A DNA stretch of 64,000 nucleotides from Mucilaginibacter rivuli (GCF_019391655.1 NZ_JAHXPQ010000003.1:496001-560000); one strand, 5' to 3'; positions 38,442 to 48,371 are shown, counted from the stretch's first letter. Notes: generated from the sequence alone by a model not told the origin. Program-made: numbers and translations.

Positions 38442-40082
38442 ATGCATTATTTAAAGATTAACTTGATTTTTTTATCTCTTTTTATATGCCTTATTGCCTG
38501 TAACTACCAAAGCAATAAGTTACCAAAAGATATATTACGTGCATTGGATATTGCGGGGAATAATAAAGACAATCTGTTAAAGGTGATAAAAAATTACCAA
38601 TCTCCTGCTGATTCCCTTAAGCTTAAAGCTGCTTATTATTTAATTCGAAATATGGAGGGCCAATACCATTATAGCGGCCAGGCCATTAATGAATTTGATG
38701 CTTTTATAAATAATGTCGATTCGATGACCCTGGCACGAAAAAGCGTCTTTAAAAAAATGGCTGATTCGGCATTCCGTGTTGATCCTTTATATGATACCCT
38801 GGAGACTATAAAACTTTATAAGCGAACAGTTCTTAATGCCCTGCAAAAAAAACATGGCGAATGGGGTAAATCGGATGTTAGAAAAGTATCCGACCTAACC
38901 TCTATCACAGATGATGTTTTAATTGAAAATATAGACATGGCTTTTGTAGCATGGAAATATCCGTGGTGTAAAAATCTAAACTTTGAACAGTTTTGTGAAT
39001 ACATATTGCCTTACAAGGGTTTAAACGAGACCCCTGTAAAATGGCGGGCCATGTTAAATAAAAAAATGCAATGGGTGGTAAATGAAATGGAAAGCAGCAC
39101 TGATGCAAAACAAGCCTGTATACTTATAAATGACTATTTAAAAAAACAGTTTATTATAGAAGGAAGTTATTTTAAATATCCGTTCGATTTGGATTTTAAT
39201 CAACTTAACAAACTCCGGATGGGTAAATGCGCGGATGCTAATCATTTTGCTTCCTACGCGATGAGGGCCATGGGTGTGCCGGTAATAAGTGATTATACAC
39301 CTTATTGGGCAAATAAAAATAAGGGGCATGATTGGCTTGTATTGTTATACAAATACAATAATCAATCATTTATTGGCAGCGAATCTAACCCGGGAGCTGA
39401 TAAAGTTGATTATACCGGAAGGCGGGAGTTAAAAAGAAAGCGTGCAAAAATATTCAGGCAGACTTATGCAAAACAAAAGCAGCAATTTGACTTTAGCAAT
39501 GAAATGGATTTTGTTCCACCCTTGTTTAGTGATAAACATTATATAGATGTTACTGATTTGTATATCCCGGTATCAGATATTCAAATTGATCTCAAAATGA
39601 TGAATCATTTAAAGGAAACAAATTTTGGGTACCTGTGTGTTTTTAATAACAATAAATGGACTCCCATAGCTTGCTCCAAAATTGATGATAAAGGATTGAT
39701 CTTCAAAAAAATGGGCCGAGATATAGTATACCTGACGGTAAGTTATAATTTGGGCGAGATGGTTCCTATAACTAAACCGTTAATTTTATCGGCAGATGGG
39801 GCTGTAGTGTATCTGGATACGGAATGGAGTAAAACTTTTAAAAAAATTACACTGTTCAAAAAATACCCCCAGGATAAAACCAATTTAATTGTTCCGGGCG
39901 AACACTATCAATTATTTTACTGGAATAATAAGTGGATAAACTTAGGTACACAAAAGGCGATAGCAGATTCATTAACTTTTACAAATACTCCGCAAAACGC
40001 CTTGTATATTTTGAGGGATATTGACAAAGGTGAACAGGAAAGAATATTTACAATGAAAAACGGGAAACAAATATGGTGGTAA
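38442..40082 (+). CDS. Transglutaminase-like (papain-fold) lipoprotein
   Basis: 546-aa lipoprotein, lipobox cysteine at 20 (CLIACNYQ). A transglutaminase core lies at about 225-320: Cys263 in GKCADANHFASYAMRAMGVP and His296 in KGHDWLVLLY fit the catalytic cysteine and histidine; the third (acidic) residue is less clear. Such domains act as peptidases, amidases or cross-linkers. The rest is an N-terminal helical part and a C-terminal beta-rich part (about 370-546). It starts 10 bp after the ligase-like gene and overlaps the next gene by 10 bp, so the three are cotranscribed. Substrate unknown. Confidence 0.8.
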   Translation: MHYLKINLIFLSLFICLIACNYQSNKLPKDILRALDIAGNNKDNLLKVIKNYQSPADSLKLKAAYYLIRNMEGQYHYSGQAINEFDAFINNVDSMTLARKSVFKKMADSAFRVDPLYDTLETIKLYKRTVLNALQKKHGEWGKSDVRKVSDLTSITDDVLIENIDMAFVAWKYPWCKNLNFEQFCEYILPYKGLNETPVKWRAMLNKKMQWVVNEMESSTDAKQACILINDYLKKQFIIEGSYFKYPFDLDFNQLNKLRMGKCADANHFASYAMRAMGVPVISDYTPYWANKNKGHDWLVLLYKYNNQSFIGSESNPGADKVDYTGRRELKRKRAKIFRQTYAKQKQQFDFSNEMDFVPPLFSDKHYIDVTDLYIPVSDIQIDLKMMNHLKETNFGYLCVFNNNKWTPIACSKIDDKGLIFKKMGRDIVYLTVSYNLGEMVPITKPLILSADGAVVYLDTEWSKTFKKITLFKKYPQDKTNLIVPGEHYQLFYWNNKWINLGTQKAIADSLTFTNTPQNALYILRDIDKGEQERIFTMKNGKQIWW

Positions 40083-41278
40083 ATACAAAATTGAGGATGG
40101 CTTTTATTGCTGTACTTTTTTTAATGGCTTGTAAGCACCGTAATGTAGAAACATCTGCTAAACCCCCGACTGACCCTAAACTAATGAATGAACTGGTAGA
40201 TTCTTTAATCTATCAGCCCGATCATTCACAAAAGGAATTTATTCCACAAAGCCTTTTGAAATCAGAGCCCTTGGCAAGCATAATCAACCCCGGCAACTTT
40301 AGCGATTCGGGTAAGGTTTTTACAATTGACAAAGAACGCACTGTAAATATTTTTGCAGTTGGCGAAATAAATAACAGCCTTATAACCGGTAATCACGTTA
40401 AATATATACCTTTTGATCGTGCCGAATTATACTTTGATCTTAAAAACGATAAATCCAGGGAGTTTAGGTCAGGCGATGATGATAGACAATTTGTACTTTC
40501 ATACGGCCTCCCTAATATTGAAGGTTTAAATTTTGTGAGTGATGACGTTAAAGTCGAAATGAATGAACCAACCCCTAAACAATATGTTTTTGAAATGAGG
40601 TTAAGCTGGAAAAGCTTAGGGTTTGTAAAGCCTGTCGTGGGTCGTAAAATTGGTTTCAACAGCCGTATAATAGACAATGACTATCCCGATGAAAGATCTG
40701 ATATTAAGTTTATAAACCGGCCAAAACTAATCAACCTGTTTGGCACTGAAGCCAACTTGTTTAACCCCTCATTGTATGGAACATTGCTATTAGATGGAGA
40801 TGTTAAGTCGGCAGTTGATAAACATGTTATTGCCTCGCAAAAATTAGAAATAAATAAACCAAAAATCGATGGCAAAAAAGATATGTTGTGGGAGCAAGTT
40901 ATGCCCGTTAACATTAACACAGTTATTAAAGGTAAAATAGAGGGGCAACAGGATTTAAATGCAACAATAAGATCATGCTGGGATAGCAATTACTTATATT
41001 TTTTAATTGAAGTTACAGATGATCGGAAGGTGTTTTTTAACGGGCTCATGGATTATGGCTGGATAGAAGATATGAAAGGGAATATTAAATGGTTAATGAG
41101 TACCGTTACGGCCGGGTATGCAGGTGGCGCAGCTAAAAATCAAATAATCGTATCAAAATTATCTCTTCCCCCCGGAAAATATAAATTAAGGTATATAACG
41201 GATGAGTCACATGCATTTGGCAATTGGAATGCCCCACCCCCAATCACACCATTTTATGGAATTGCTGTGTACAAATAA
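40073..41278 (+). CDS. Lipoprotein with two CBM9-like carbohydrate-binding domains
   Basis: 401-aa lipoprotein, cysteine 20 (LFLMACKHRN). Start at 40073 keeps positive residues ahead of the hydrophobic core; an ATG at 40097 is a weaker choice. Two CBM9-like beta-sandwich domains: about 60-245 (VNIFAVGEI; RAELYFDLKNDKS; RLSWKSLGF; GFNSRIIDND) and about 255-400 (KPKIDGKKDMLWEQV; SNYLYFLIEVTDDRKVF), ending with a proline-rich motif (HAFGNWNAPPPI) common in Bacteroidota CBM9-like proteins. Probably a surface sugar-binding protein that partners the transglutaminase-like protein; the 10-bp overlap implies translational coupling. Confidence 0.78.
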   Translation: MVVNTKLRMAFIAVLFLMACKHRNVETSAKPPTDPKLMNELVDSLIYQPDHSQKEFIPQSLLKSEPLASIINPGNFSDSGKVFTIDKERTVNIFAVGEINNSLITGNHVKYIPFDRAELYFDLKNDKSREFRSGDDDRQFVLSYGLPNIEGLNFVSDDVKVEMNEPTPKQYVFEMRLSWKSLGFVKPVVGRKIGFNSRIIDNDYPDERSDIKFINRPKLINLFGTEANLFNPSLYGTLLLDGDVKSAVDKHVIASQKLEINKPKIDGKKDMLWEQVMPVNINTVIKGKIEGQQDLNATIRSCWDSNYLYFLIEVTDDRKVFFNGLMDYGWIEDMKGNIKWLMSTVTAGYAGGAAKNQIIVSKLSLPPGKYKLRYITDESHAFGNWNAPPPITPFYGIAVYK

Positions 41279-41372
41279 TCATATCAATATGTTTCTTGAT
41301 AACAGCATACTAATTAGTACAAATCTTCCTGATTACATTTAATCTGAAAGGAGATATGTCTGACTAATCAAT

Positions 41373-41933
41373 TTACACTTTATTTTGATTAACAAAACTT
41401 TCGGGATGGGTAATGGGCATTCGCAACGTATTACCGCTATTGAGCACTTTTTGAAAACTTAAGCCGGATAAGATGAGGTTTGATTCCTTGATCAAGGTGT
41501 TTAAAGCTTTAGCGGTATATATTCCGCAAAATGGCTCTGCAAATTGCTCATTTTGATACACGTAATAATCAAAGCCGGTATTTGAACGGTATGCCTCAAC
41601 CAAATGGTTTAGCGTATCCCTCTCCATCCCTATCATATCACAGGCCAGCAGTAACAGATCATCATCCGGATATTTTTGATGTACGCTTAATAAACCGTTG
41701 AGCGGCCCCGCTATATTTTGCGAATCTGCAACCAGCATATCAGTGTTAAATACAGATTGATACTTTTCTGATTGGGAACTGTTAATAGAAACAACTACCG
41801 GCAAATTAACATCTGCCAATTTATTGGCCATATAAGCTGCCCAGCAAATATTTTGTATAGGAATAAGCCCTTTATCGGTACCCATACGCCTGCTTTGGCC
41901 GCCACACATTACTATGCCTCTTAACTGTTCCAT
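41373..41933 (-). CDS. mobA: Molybdenum cofactor guanylyltransferase MobA
   Basis: 186 aa from the start at 41933 (MEQLRGIVMCGG); the longer frame to 41999 would lie entirely within the upstream gene. MobA joins GMP to molybdopterin to give the MGD cofactor that the nitrate reductase needs. The nucleotide-binding signature GGQSRRMGTDKG is at 11-22, and the LLLACDM segment fits the metal-binding aspartate region. It overlaps the rubredoxin-fusion gene by 13 bp and is the last gene of the nitrate operon, which makes the role in nitrate reductase maturation convincing. Confidence 0.92.
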   Translation of the reverse strand: MEQLRGIVMCGGQSRRMGTDKGLIPIQNICWAAYMANKLADVNLPVVVSINSSQSEKYQSVFNTDMLVADSQNIAGPLNGLLSVHQKYPDDDLLLLACDMIGMERDTLNHLVEAYRSNTGFDYYVYQNEQFAEPFCGIYTAKALNTLIKESNLILSGLSFQKVLNSGNTLRMPITHPESFVNQNKV

Positions 41934-43411
41934 TGATGCGCCAAAGATAGCGAATCGAGCAATACAAAATCTTGCTTTGGCGAATCGCATGTAGGGCATT
42001 GGTATTGCTCAATCGTTTCGAACTTTGTGCCCGGCGCAATATTATTGATATCATCGCCATAAATTTCGTCATATACCGTCATGCAGTTTTTACATTGATA
42101 AACCTGTTTATCAGGTGCCGCATTAGCTTCTGCTACGGTTGGCAGTTGCGCAGGCTGGTTACCTTCATTGTCCTGCAGTTCATAAAACATATCGCAAAGT
42201 GCCATCAGATGGGTGCTGATATCAGGTTTTGCAACCTTTGGCCTGAACACTACAAAATCTTTAGAGTTAGGGTTAAAATCGCGGGTGTGCAGTATCTCAA
42301 AAATATCTTCGCTCCCCTTGCTGCCGCTGCGCAGTTTGTTAATGATAACCGAACCAAAAAGCCCTGATTTACGCTTGGTTTTTACAGCAAAACATAAACG
42401 GTAGGTACGGGTATCGGCTTCCTCAAACTCGCGTACCAACTGGCGTTTAATGAGTAGGCCTTCATCGCACAGGTCTTCAACCTGCCAGTTCAATTCGTTG
42501 GCAGCATGGCGCACGTTAATGCGGTAACGGTTTAGTATGGTGCCCCAGGCTTTGCGATCGGCTTGCTCAATACCTTTAATAACAATCGACTTCCAGGGGG
42601 TGGTATATAGCTGCCCTATACGAGTTTCAAGACATAACGCGCATATCTCTTTCAAAAAATCGACACGGAACAACTCATCACGGCGATAAATACCCAGCCA
42701 TTGTTTGTTATTGTTATAGCGGTTAAAACCTTCGTAAAAAGGTAAGTGAAACTCAGGCAATTGCAATGTATGCGTATATGGCTGCAACAAAAACTTTGTT
42801 TTGGCCGTTACCTTTTTGTGCAATAAAGCGCCATCAATAACCGGCTGATCATAAAACAGTTTACGGTTACCCAATATTTCCTGCTCTATGATTTTACTGA
42901 TACCCGGAATATCTTCCGAATATATGAGCGAGGGCCAGCAGTATAAAATATTGGTTTTAGGAAAACGTACATACAGGTACCAAAAATTACTTACGTCCGA
43001 AGAGATAAAATTAAAGTTACCCGTAAAAAACGGCACAAAGGTTTGCGAGTTATCAGCAAGGTTGATTTTAAGGCGGGGCTCATAGTCAAAAAGATCCAAT
43101 ATATCTTTATAAACACCTTCCTTTAACCAGTTGGCATTATAAATAATATCCTCAGTAACGTACGAACTGATGATATTTGGATATTCATCCGCATCAACTT
43201 CGTAGTTAATATCGTTTATAATGAGTTCGTTTTTCAGATCGTCTAACTCGGTATGATCTACCTCAAAAAGTAATTGCTGCCTGTTACCAAAACGCACATG
43301 GGTAACATTGGCATTTTGGGCACCTGTTAAGATATCCAATAACTCGCCTGCTGGTACAATACCGCCCGGCAGGTTAATTTTTATCATGTGTTTTTGAGCG
43401 CTTGCTTCCAT
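41921..43411 (-). CDS. Rubredoxin fused to a nitrite/sulfite-reductase-like scaffold
   Basis: 496 aa; the ATG at 43411 shares its A with the TGA of the nitrate reductase gene (TGATG), so translation is coupled. A later ATG at 43387 is an alternative. The N-terminal 420 residues look like the ferredoxin-like and sirohaem-binding folds of nitrite/sulfite reductases (LPGGIVPAGELLDIL; LYTTPWKSIVIKGI), but I do not find the C-x5-C and C-x3-C ligands of the sirohaem/4Fe-4S centre. The C-terminus is a rubredoxin with C440-x2-C443 and C472-x2-C475. It is probably an electron carrier or assembly partner for the nitrate reductase rather than an active sirohaem enzyme. Proteins of this layout are seen in other Bacteroidota nitrate operons. 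Confidence 0.8.
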   Translation of the reverse strand: MEASAQKHMIKINLPGGIVPAGELLDILTGAQNANVTHVRFGNRQQLLFEVDHTELDDLKNELIINDINYEVDADEYPNIISSYVTEDIIYNANWLKEGVYKDILDLFDYEPRLKINLADNSQTFVPFFTGNFNFISSDVSNFWYLYVRFPKTNILYCWPSLIYSEDIPGISKIIEQEILGNRKLFYDQPVIDGALLHKKVTAKTKFLLQPYTHTLQLPEFHLPFYEGFNRYNNNKQWLGIYRRDELFRVDFLKEICALCLETRIGQLYTTPWKSIVIKGIEQADRKAWGTILNRYRINVRHAANELNWQVEDLCDEGLLIKRQLVREFEEADTRTYRLCFAVKTKRKSGLFGSVIINKLRSGSKGSEDIFEILHTRDFNPNSKDFVVFRPKVAKPDISTHLMALCDMFYELQDNEGNQPAQLPTVAEANAAPDKQVYQCKNCMTVYDEIYGDDINNIAPGTKFETIEQYQCPTCDSPKQDFVLLDSLSLAHQWNS

Positions 43412-46400
43412 CAGTTCAATACCCCCTCTAATTTTGCTTTCTCTGTTATTTCATCCAAAATACGTTTTACCTCCGGCCTGCACGATCCACAACCTGTACC
43501 TGCGCCCGTTGCGGTGCACAGGGCCTTTAACTCGGTGCAACCCTCGTTAATTTTGTTGGTGATGTTACCTTCGCCAACATTATTGCAGCTGCAAACCAAT
43601 TTGCCAATAACAGGCTCGGCCTTGTTACCGCTGCGCAATAATTGGATACGTTTTTCGCTTAGCTCGGTTTTGTTGGATATCAGCTCCCTGAACTCCTGAA
43701 ACTCGCTCTTATCGCCGATAAGGATAGTGCCCACCAGCCTGTCCTGGTGAATGATACATTTTTTATAGTAGCGTTGGGCCTTATCTATAAATACAATTTC
43801 TTCATAACTCTTATCATCAGGGCATTCGGGTAAACCAATGCTGCACAGGTCAAACCCGTGTATCTTAATGATATTCATAAACACACTGCCCTGGTAATAG
43901 CTTGATATATCGCCGTTAAGGTATTTGGCTACCACATCGGCCTGTTGTTCGGCTGCCGCGGTGATCCCATATAGCGTACCCTCAAATTCAGCGATCTCGC
44001 CAATGGCAAATACATCTGGGTCGCTGGTTTGCAGGCGCTCATTAACAATAACGCCGCGTTTACACTCCAACCCGCTCTCTTTGGCCAGCTCAAGGTTAGG
44101 CGTAGTACCAATAGCCAGTATCATGGCATCGCAATTAATGCGGGTACCGCTTTTAAGGCCTACGCCGCTTAATTTATTACGGCCATAGTACAATTGCACC
44201 TCTTCATCATAATAAATATCGCAGCCCTGGTCTATCATTTCCTCATGCAATAACTGGCTGCCCAAAGCATCCAGTTGGCGGTTTAGAAAACGCGATGTAC
44301 GTTGTATAATGGTGATCTTTACCCCTATCTCGCGTAATGATGCCGCCATTTCCAAACCGAGTAAACCACCACCAACGATTACTACGTGCGCATTGGCTGG
44401 GATGTGATTTTTAAAGTTATCGGCATCGGTACGGGTACGCATGGTAAAAATACCCGGTAATGATGGCACATTTCGCGGTATAGCAGAGCGGCTGCCTGTA
44501 GCCATTACCATTACATCATAATGGGTTTTATTGCCACGGGAATCAATAACGAATTTGCTTTCGCGATCAACTTTTTCAACGCTTACGCCACGCAGTAATT
44601 TAATTTTATAGCCCGGTTCTTCCTCATCGGTCATTTTAACCAGTTGCTCCCAACGTTGCTCGCCGCTGATATAATCGGGCAGCATTACGCGGTTATAGAA
44701 TGGAAAATCCTCTTTGCTGAAAATTGTGATCTCATCGTCGGGATTGATCTCACGGTACGATTTTACAAAACCATATGAGCCAGCGCCAGCGCCAATAACT
44801 ACAATACGTTGAAAAGGCTTTTTATATTTTTCGATAGCAACGGCGCAAAACTTAAAATCGGGCTCTTTTGATATCGGGTCGAGTATATCACTGGTGAGGT
44901 TATTCGCGCGGTTCAGATCGCTGCCTAATACTTTGCCCCAGTGCATAGGTAAAAACACAACGCCCTGCTTAATACCTGTGTTAAATTTAGCTTTTACACG
45001 TACCTCGCCACGTTTTGATCTCACTACGGTAACCTCGTTATCGCTGATATTCAGCTTGCGTGCATCAGCGGGGTTGATCTCGATAAAGGCTTGCTTTATG
45101 TGTTGGTTAAGCTTGTTTACCTTACCCGTTTTACTCATGGTATGCCAATGGTCGCGTATGCGACCGGTGGTTAATATGAATGGAAAATCAGGGCCTATCG
45201 GTTCGCTCCTGTTAGCATCGGGTACGGCATGTATCTGCGCTTTGGTACTTGGCGTATAAAAACTATGGTCGGTAAACAAACGTGCCGTTCCCCTGGATAT
45301 CGGAGTTTCAACAATTGGTTCGGCAACCACCTTCTTTTTACCAGCTGCTTTTGGCGCGGCAGCAGGTTTTGGATAAGGCCATTGTACCGTTTTAACCTGT
45401 TTTAATATATCATAGCTTAAACCGCTCACATCAATATTGGTGCCCGCGGTTAGCGCGGCATGTTCTGCATAAACTTCGGCAGGGCTCTCAAAATCAAAAC
45501 CAGGGTAACCCATTTTTCGCGCGAAGCGGCATACTATCTCCCAATCGGGCATGGTTTCGCCCGGCGCATCGAGTACTTTGTTAAGGTAGCTGATGCGGCG
45601 CTCGGAATTGGTCATGGTACCTTCTTTTTCGGCCCATGCAGCTGCAGGTAATATCACATCGGCATAAGCCAAACTTTCCGATTTATTGGTTATCTCTTGT
45701 ACAACCACAAACTTGGCTTTCTTTAAACCTGCTTCGGCAAAGCGGGCATTGGGTAAGCTGGTGAGCGGGTTTGTACATACTATCCATATGGCTTTTAGCT
45801 TTTCATCGTTTAAAGCCTCAAACATTTCGGTAGCGGTAAGGCCGGCTTTTTCGCCAATGGGCTTGCCGCCCCAAAATTGCTGTACTTCGGCACGATGCTC
45901 CGCATTTTTCATATCGCGGTGTGCCGGGAGCAGGTTAGCTAAGCCCCCAACCTCGCGCCCACCCATGGCATTGGGCTGCCCGGTTAACGAGAACGGCCCT
46001 GAACCCGGTTTACCGATATGGCCCGTAATGAGGTTAAGGTTAATTAAACTCAGGTTTTTGTTTACACCGATGGAGCTTTGGTTAAGCCCCATGGTCCACA
46101 TGGATATAAAGCCCTTGGCATCGCCAATGTATTTTGCGGCTAAACGTATATCGGCTTCTTTAACACCGCAAATAGCGGCTGCTTCTTTCATTGGTTTTGA
46201 AAATACCAATTCACGGTATTGCTCAAAGCCTTCGGCATGGTTGGTTATAAAATTAAGGTCGATATCACCATTCTCAATAATAGCGCGGCCAATGGCATGG
46301 TTTAATGTAATATCCGTACCTGGGTTCAATTGCAGGTGCAGGTCGGCAATGGAGCAGGTATCGGTTACGCGCGGGTCAACTACTATAATTTTAGTGCTAG

Positions 46401-46998
46401 GATTAGCTGCTTTATGTGCCTCAACGCGCCTCCACAAAATGGGATGGCACCAGGCCGGGTTTGCGCCGGTTACATAAAAGCAATCGGCCAACTCAATATC
46501 ATCGTAGCAAATGGGTACGCTATCTTCGCCCAAAGCCAGCTTATAGGCAGCAACAGCGCTGCTCATACACAAACGCGAATTGGTATCGATATTATTGCTG
46601 CCAATAAAGCCCTTCATCAGCTTATTAAGCACATAGTACTCTTCGGTTAAGCATTGCCCCGAAGCATAAATAGCCACCGAGTCGGGGCCATACTTATCAA
46701 TAAAAGTTTTAAAAACCGCCGCGGTTCGGGTAAAGGCTTCGTCCCAGGTAACACGCTGTAAGGGCATGTTTTTATTGTACCGCATTTGCGGGTACAGCAG
46801 GCGGTCGCTCAGGTCGTTAGCGGTATGGTGCAGGTTAATACCCTTGCTGCAAAGCATGCCACGGTTAACGGGATGATCTTTATCACCCTCGAGCGTAAGG
46901 GTATTGTTCTTGTCTTTATTAAGCAGAATGCCACAACCCACGCCGCAGTAGCAGCAGGTTGTGGACAACTGTTTATTGGTATTTTTTTTACCCGACAT
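43411..46998 (-). CDS. Assimilatory nitrate reductase fused to FAD/NAD(P)H oxidoreductase and BFD-type 2Fe-2S domain
   Basis: 1195 aa from the start at 46998 (MSGKKNTNKQ); the ATG at 47034 would overlap narK. Order: N-terminal 4Fe-4S ligands (TTCCYCGVGC and MLCSKG), molybdopterin domain (about 50-560; GVNKNLSLINLNLITGHIGK split, GREVGGLANLLPAH), MGD-binding C-terminal domain (about 620-720; TGRIRDHWHTMSKTGK), a NirB-like FAD/NAD(P)H module (about 740-1080; VVIGAGAGSYGF; VVIVGGGLLGLEMA) and a BFD-like 2Fe-2S domain at the end (CSCNNVGEGN; TGCGSC). It reduces nitrate to nitrite in the cytoplasm; the fused flavin module suggests it takes electrons from NAD(P)H directly. Belongs to the NasC/NasA class. 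Confidence 0.92.
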   Translation of the reverse strand: MSGKKNTNKQLSTTCCYCGVGCGILLNKDKNNTLTLEGDKDHPVNRGMLCSKGINLHHTANDLSDRLLYPQMRYNKNMPLQRVTWDEAFTRTAAVFKTFIDKYGPDSVAIYASGQCLTEEYYVLNKLMKGFIGSNNIDTNSRLCMSSAVAAYKLALGEDSVPICYDDIELADCFYVTGANPAWCHPILWRRVEAHKAANPSTKIIVVDPRVTDTCSIADLHLQLNPGTDITLNHAIGRAIIENGDIDLNFITNHAEGFEQYRELVFSKPMKEAAAICGVKEADIRLAAKYIGDAKGFISMWTMGLNQSSIGVNKNLSLINLNLITGHIGKPGSGPFSLTGQPNAMGGREVGGLANLLPAHRDMKNAEHRAEVQQFWGGKPIGEKAGLTATEMFEALNDEKLKAIWIVCTNPLTSLPNARFAEAGLKKAKFVVVQEITNKSESLAYADVILPAAAWAEKEGTMTNSERRISYLNKVLDAPGETMPDWEIVCRFARKMGYPGFDFESPAEVYAEHAALTAGTNIDVSGLSYDILKQVKTVQWPYPKPAAAPKAAGKKKVVAEPIVETPISRGTARLFTDHSFYTPSTKAQIHAVPDANRSEPIGPDFPFILTTGRIRDHWHTMSKTGKVNKLNQHIKQAFIEINPADARKLNISDNEVTVVRSKRGEVRVKAKFNTGIKQGVVFLPMHWGKVLGSDLNRANNLTSDILDPISKEPDFKFCAVAIEKYKKPFQRIVVIGAGAGSYGFVKSYREINPDDEITIFSKEDFPFYNRVMLPDYISGEQRWEQLVKMTDEEEPGYKIKLLRGVSVEKVDRESKFVIDSRGNKTHYDVMVMATGSRSAIPRNVPSLPGIFTMRTRTDADNFKNHIPANAHVVIVGGGLLGLEMAASLREIGVKITIIQRTSRFLNRQLDALGSQLLHEEMIDQGCDIYYDEEVQLYYGRNKLSGVGLKSGTRINCDAMILAIGTTPNLELAKESGLECKRGVIVNERLQTSDPDVFAIGEIAEFEGTLYGITAAAEQQADVVAKYLNGDISSYYQGSVFMNIIKIHGFDLCSIGLPECPDDKSYEEIVFIDKAQRYYKKCIIHQDRLVGTILIGDKSEFQEFRELISNKTELSEKRIQLLRSGNKAEPVIGKLVCSCNNVGEGNITNKINEGCTELKALCTATGAGTGCGSCRPEVKRILDEITEKAKLEGVLN

Positions 46999-47020
46999 AG
47001 GTTGTATAAGTAGTACTGGG

Positions 47021-48331
47021 TTAAACTTCGGCAACGGCTAAAGCCTGTTCCGTTTTTTCTTCGGGTTGTGCAAAAACTTTGTAAAACCGGGTTACCAGTA
47101 TAATTGCCGATACCCCTATTACCACAAAACCGATATATGTAAATGCCTGCGCATAAGTGATTGTTGATGACTTGAACAGGAAACCGAACAACATCCCGCC
47201 AAGGTTACCACCCGCACCAACTATGCCGCTAATGAGGCCAACATTTTTTGTATTGATAAATGGCACAATGCCATAAGTAGCTCCATTTGACATTTTAAGG
47301 AACAAAGCGAATGTTAGCATAGCAACAATAGCCAATACCAGCGAGCCTGCCTGTGCAAATAAAATAATGCCGATACCCTCTAATAACAACACGCCGGCTA
47401 AAAGCAGACCTTTACCCCGCATGCCATATTTACCGCCAACCCTATCGGATACGATACCGCCTAAAGCGCGGGCAAAAATGTTCATAGCTCCAAAAATACC
47501 GGCCCAAAAACCGGCAGAGCTTTGTGATAAATGGAAGGTATCAACAAAATGCAGCGATGCTACGTTATCAAAGGTTAGCTCCATACCGAAGCACGATGCA
47601 TAGGCTAATGTTAAAGCCCATACGCGCCAGTCGGCTAATACGCTCCAATCAGTTTTTTTGGCTTCGTCTTTTGAGTGGCCTATTTCGTCGAAGTTTCCGG
47701 CGGGGGTATCTTTTGTATATTTATGGTATAAAAATGCCATTACCAGCATCATCGTTCCGGGCACCATCATGGCATAGCGCCAGGCCTCGCCTTTGGTAAA
47801 CCCAAAGCCTACAATAGCCGCGAATATTAAAGGCATTACCATGTTGGTAACACCTCCGCCCAGGTTACCCCAGCCGCCGGTAACAGCGTTAGCGGTACCT
47901 TTAATTTTAGGACCAAACATTTGCGATGTATGGTACTGCGTAATAACAAACGATGCACCAATAACGCCAATACCTAACCTAAACAGCAGAAAAGTAGTGT
48001 AACTATGCGCCAAACCCACCAAAAACACGGGTACCGAGCCAATAATTAATAACCTTACCGCGGTTTTGCGCGGGCCCCATATATCGCAAAGTTTACCTAT
48101 AATAAGCCTTGCTATAATGGTTGATGCTACCGAGGCAATAATGATATTACCTACCTGGCCTTTGGTTAAACCCAATTCGCCACGTATGGTAGGCATTAAA
48201 GGCGCCAGGCCAAACCAACCAAAAAAGCATACAAAAAACATTAACCATGTAATATGGAAGGTTTTCATTTGTATGCCCGAAAAGCTGAATATGTTAAGCT
48301 TTTCGAGTGGTTTTGCTGTTGATGTATTCAT
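47021..48331 (-). CDS. NarK/NasA-type nitrate/nitrite transporter (MFS)
   Basis: 436-aa major facilitator with 12 membrane helices. The nitrate signature in helix 5, GGWGNLGGGVTN, is intact, and the first-half motif GKLCDIWGPRKT follows helix 2 as in other MFS members. It brings nitrate into the cytoplasm or exports nitrite. It lies between the ABC ATPase gene (40 bp upstream) and the nitrate reductase gene (22 bp downstream to the preferred start). Confidence 0.94.
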   Translation of the reverse strand: MNTSTAKPLEKLNIFSFSGIQMKTFHITWLMFFVCFFGWFGLAPLMPTIRGELGLTKGQVGNIIIASVASTIIARLIIGKLCDIWGPRKTAVRLLIIGSVPVFLVGLAHSYTTFLLFRLGIGVIGASFVITQYHTSQMFGPKIKGTANAVTGGWGNLGGGVTNMVMPLIFAAIVGFGFTKGEAWRYAMMVPGTMMLVMAFLYHKYTKDTPAGNFDEIGHSKDEAKKTDWSVLADWRVWALTLAYASCFGMELTFDNVASLHFVDTFHLSQSSAGFWAGIFGAMNIFARALGGIVSDRVGGKYGMRGKGLLLAGVLLLEGIGIILFAQAGSLVLAIVAMLTFALFLKMSNGATYGIVPFINTKNVGLISGIVGAGGNLGGMLFGFLFKSSTITYAQAFTYIGFVVIGVSAIILVTRFYKVFAQPEEKTEQALAVAEV

Positions 48332-48371
48332 TTTTTGTAAGTTTTGTAAGTGTAAGTAGTAATTTTTTTGT

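Noticed and set aside
45686..46477. 263-codon plus-strand frame inside the nitrate reductase gene
   Set aside because: It is antisense to a strongly supported gene and the product has no recognisable domain; the length follows from the codon usage of the real frame.
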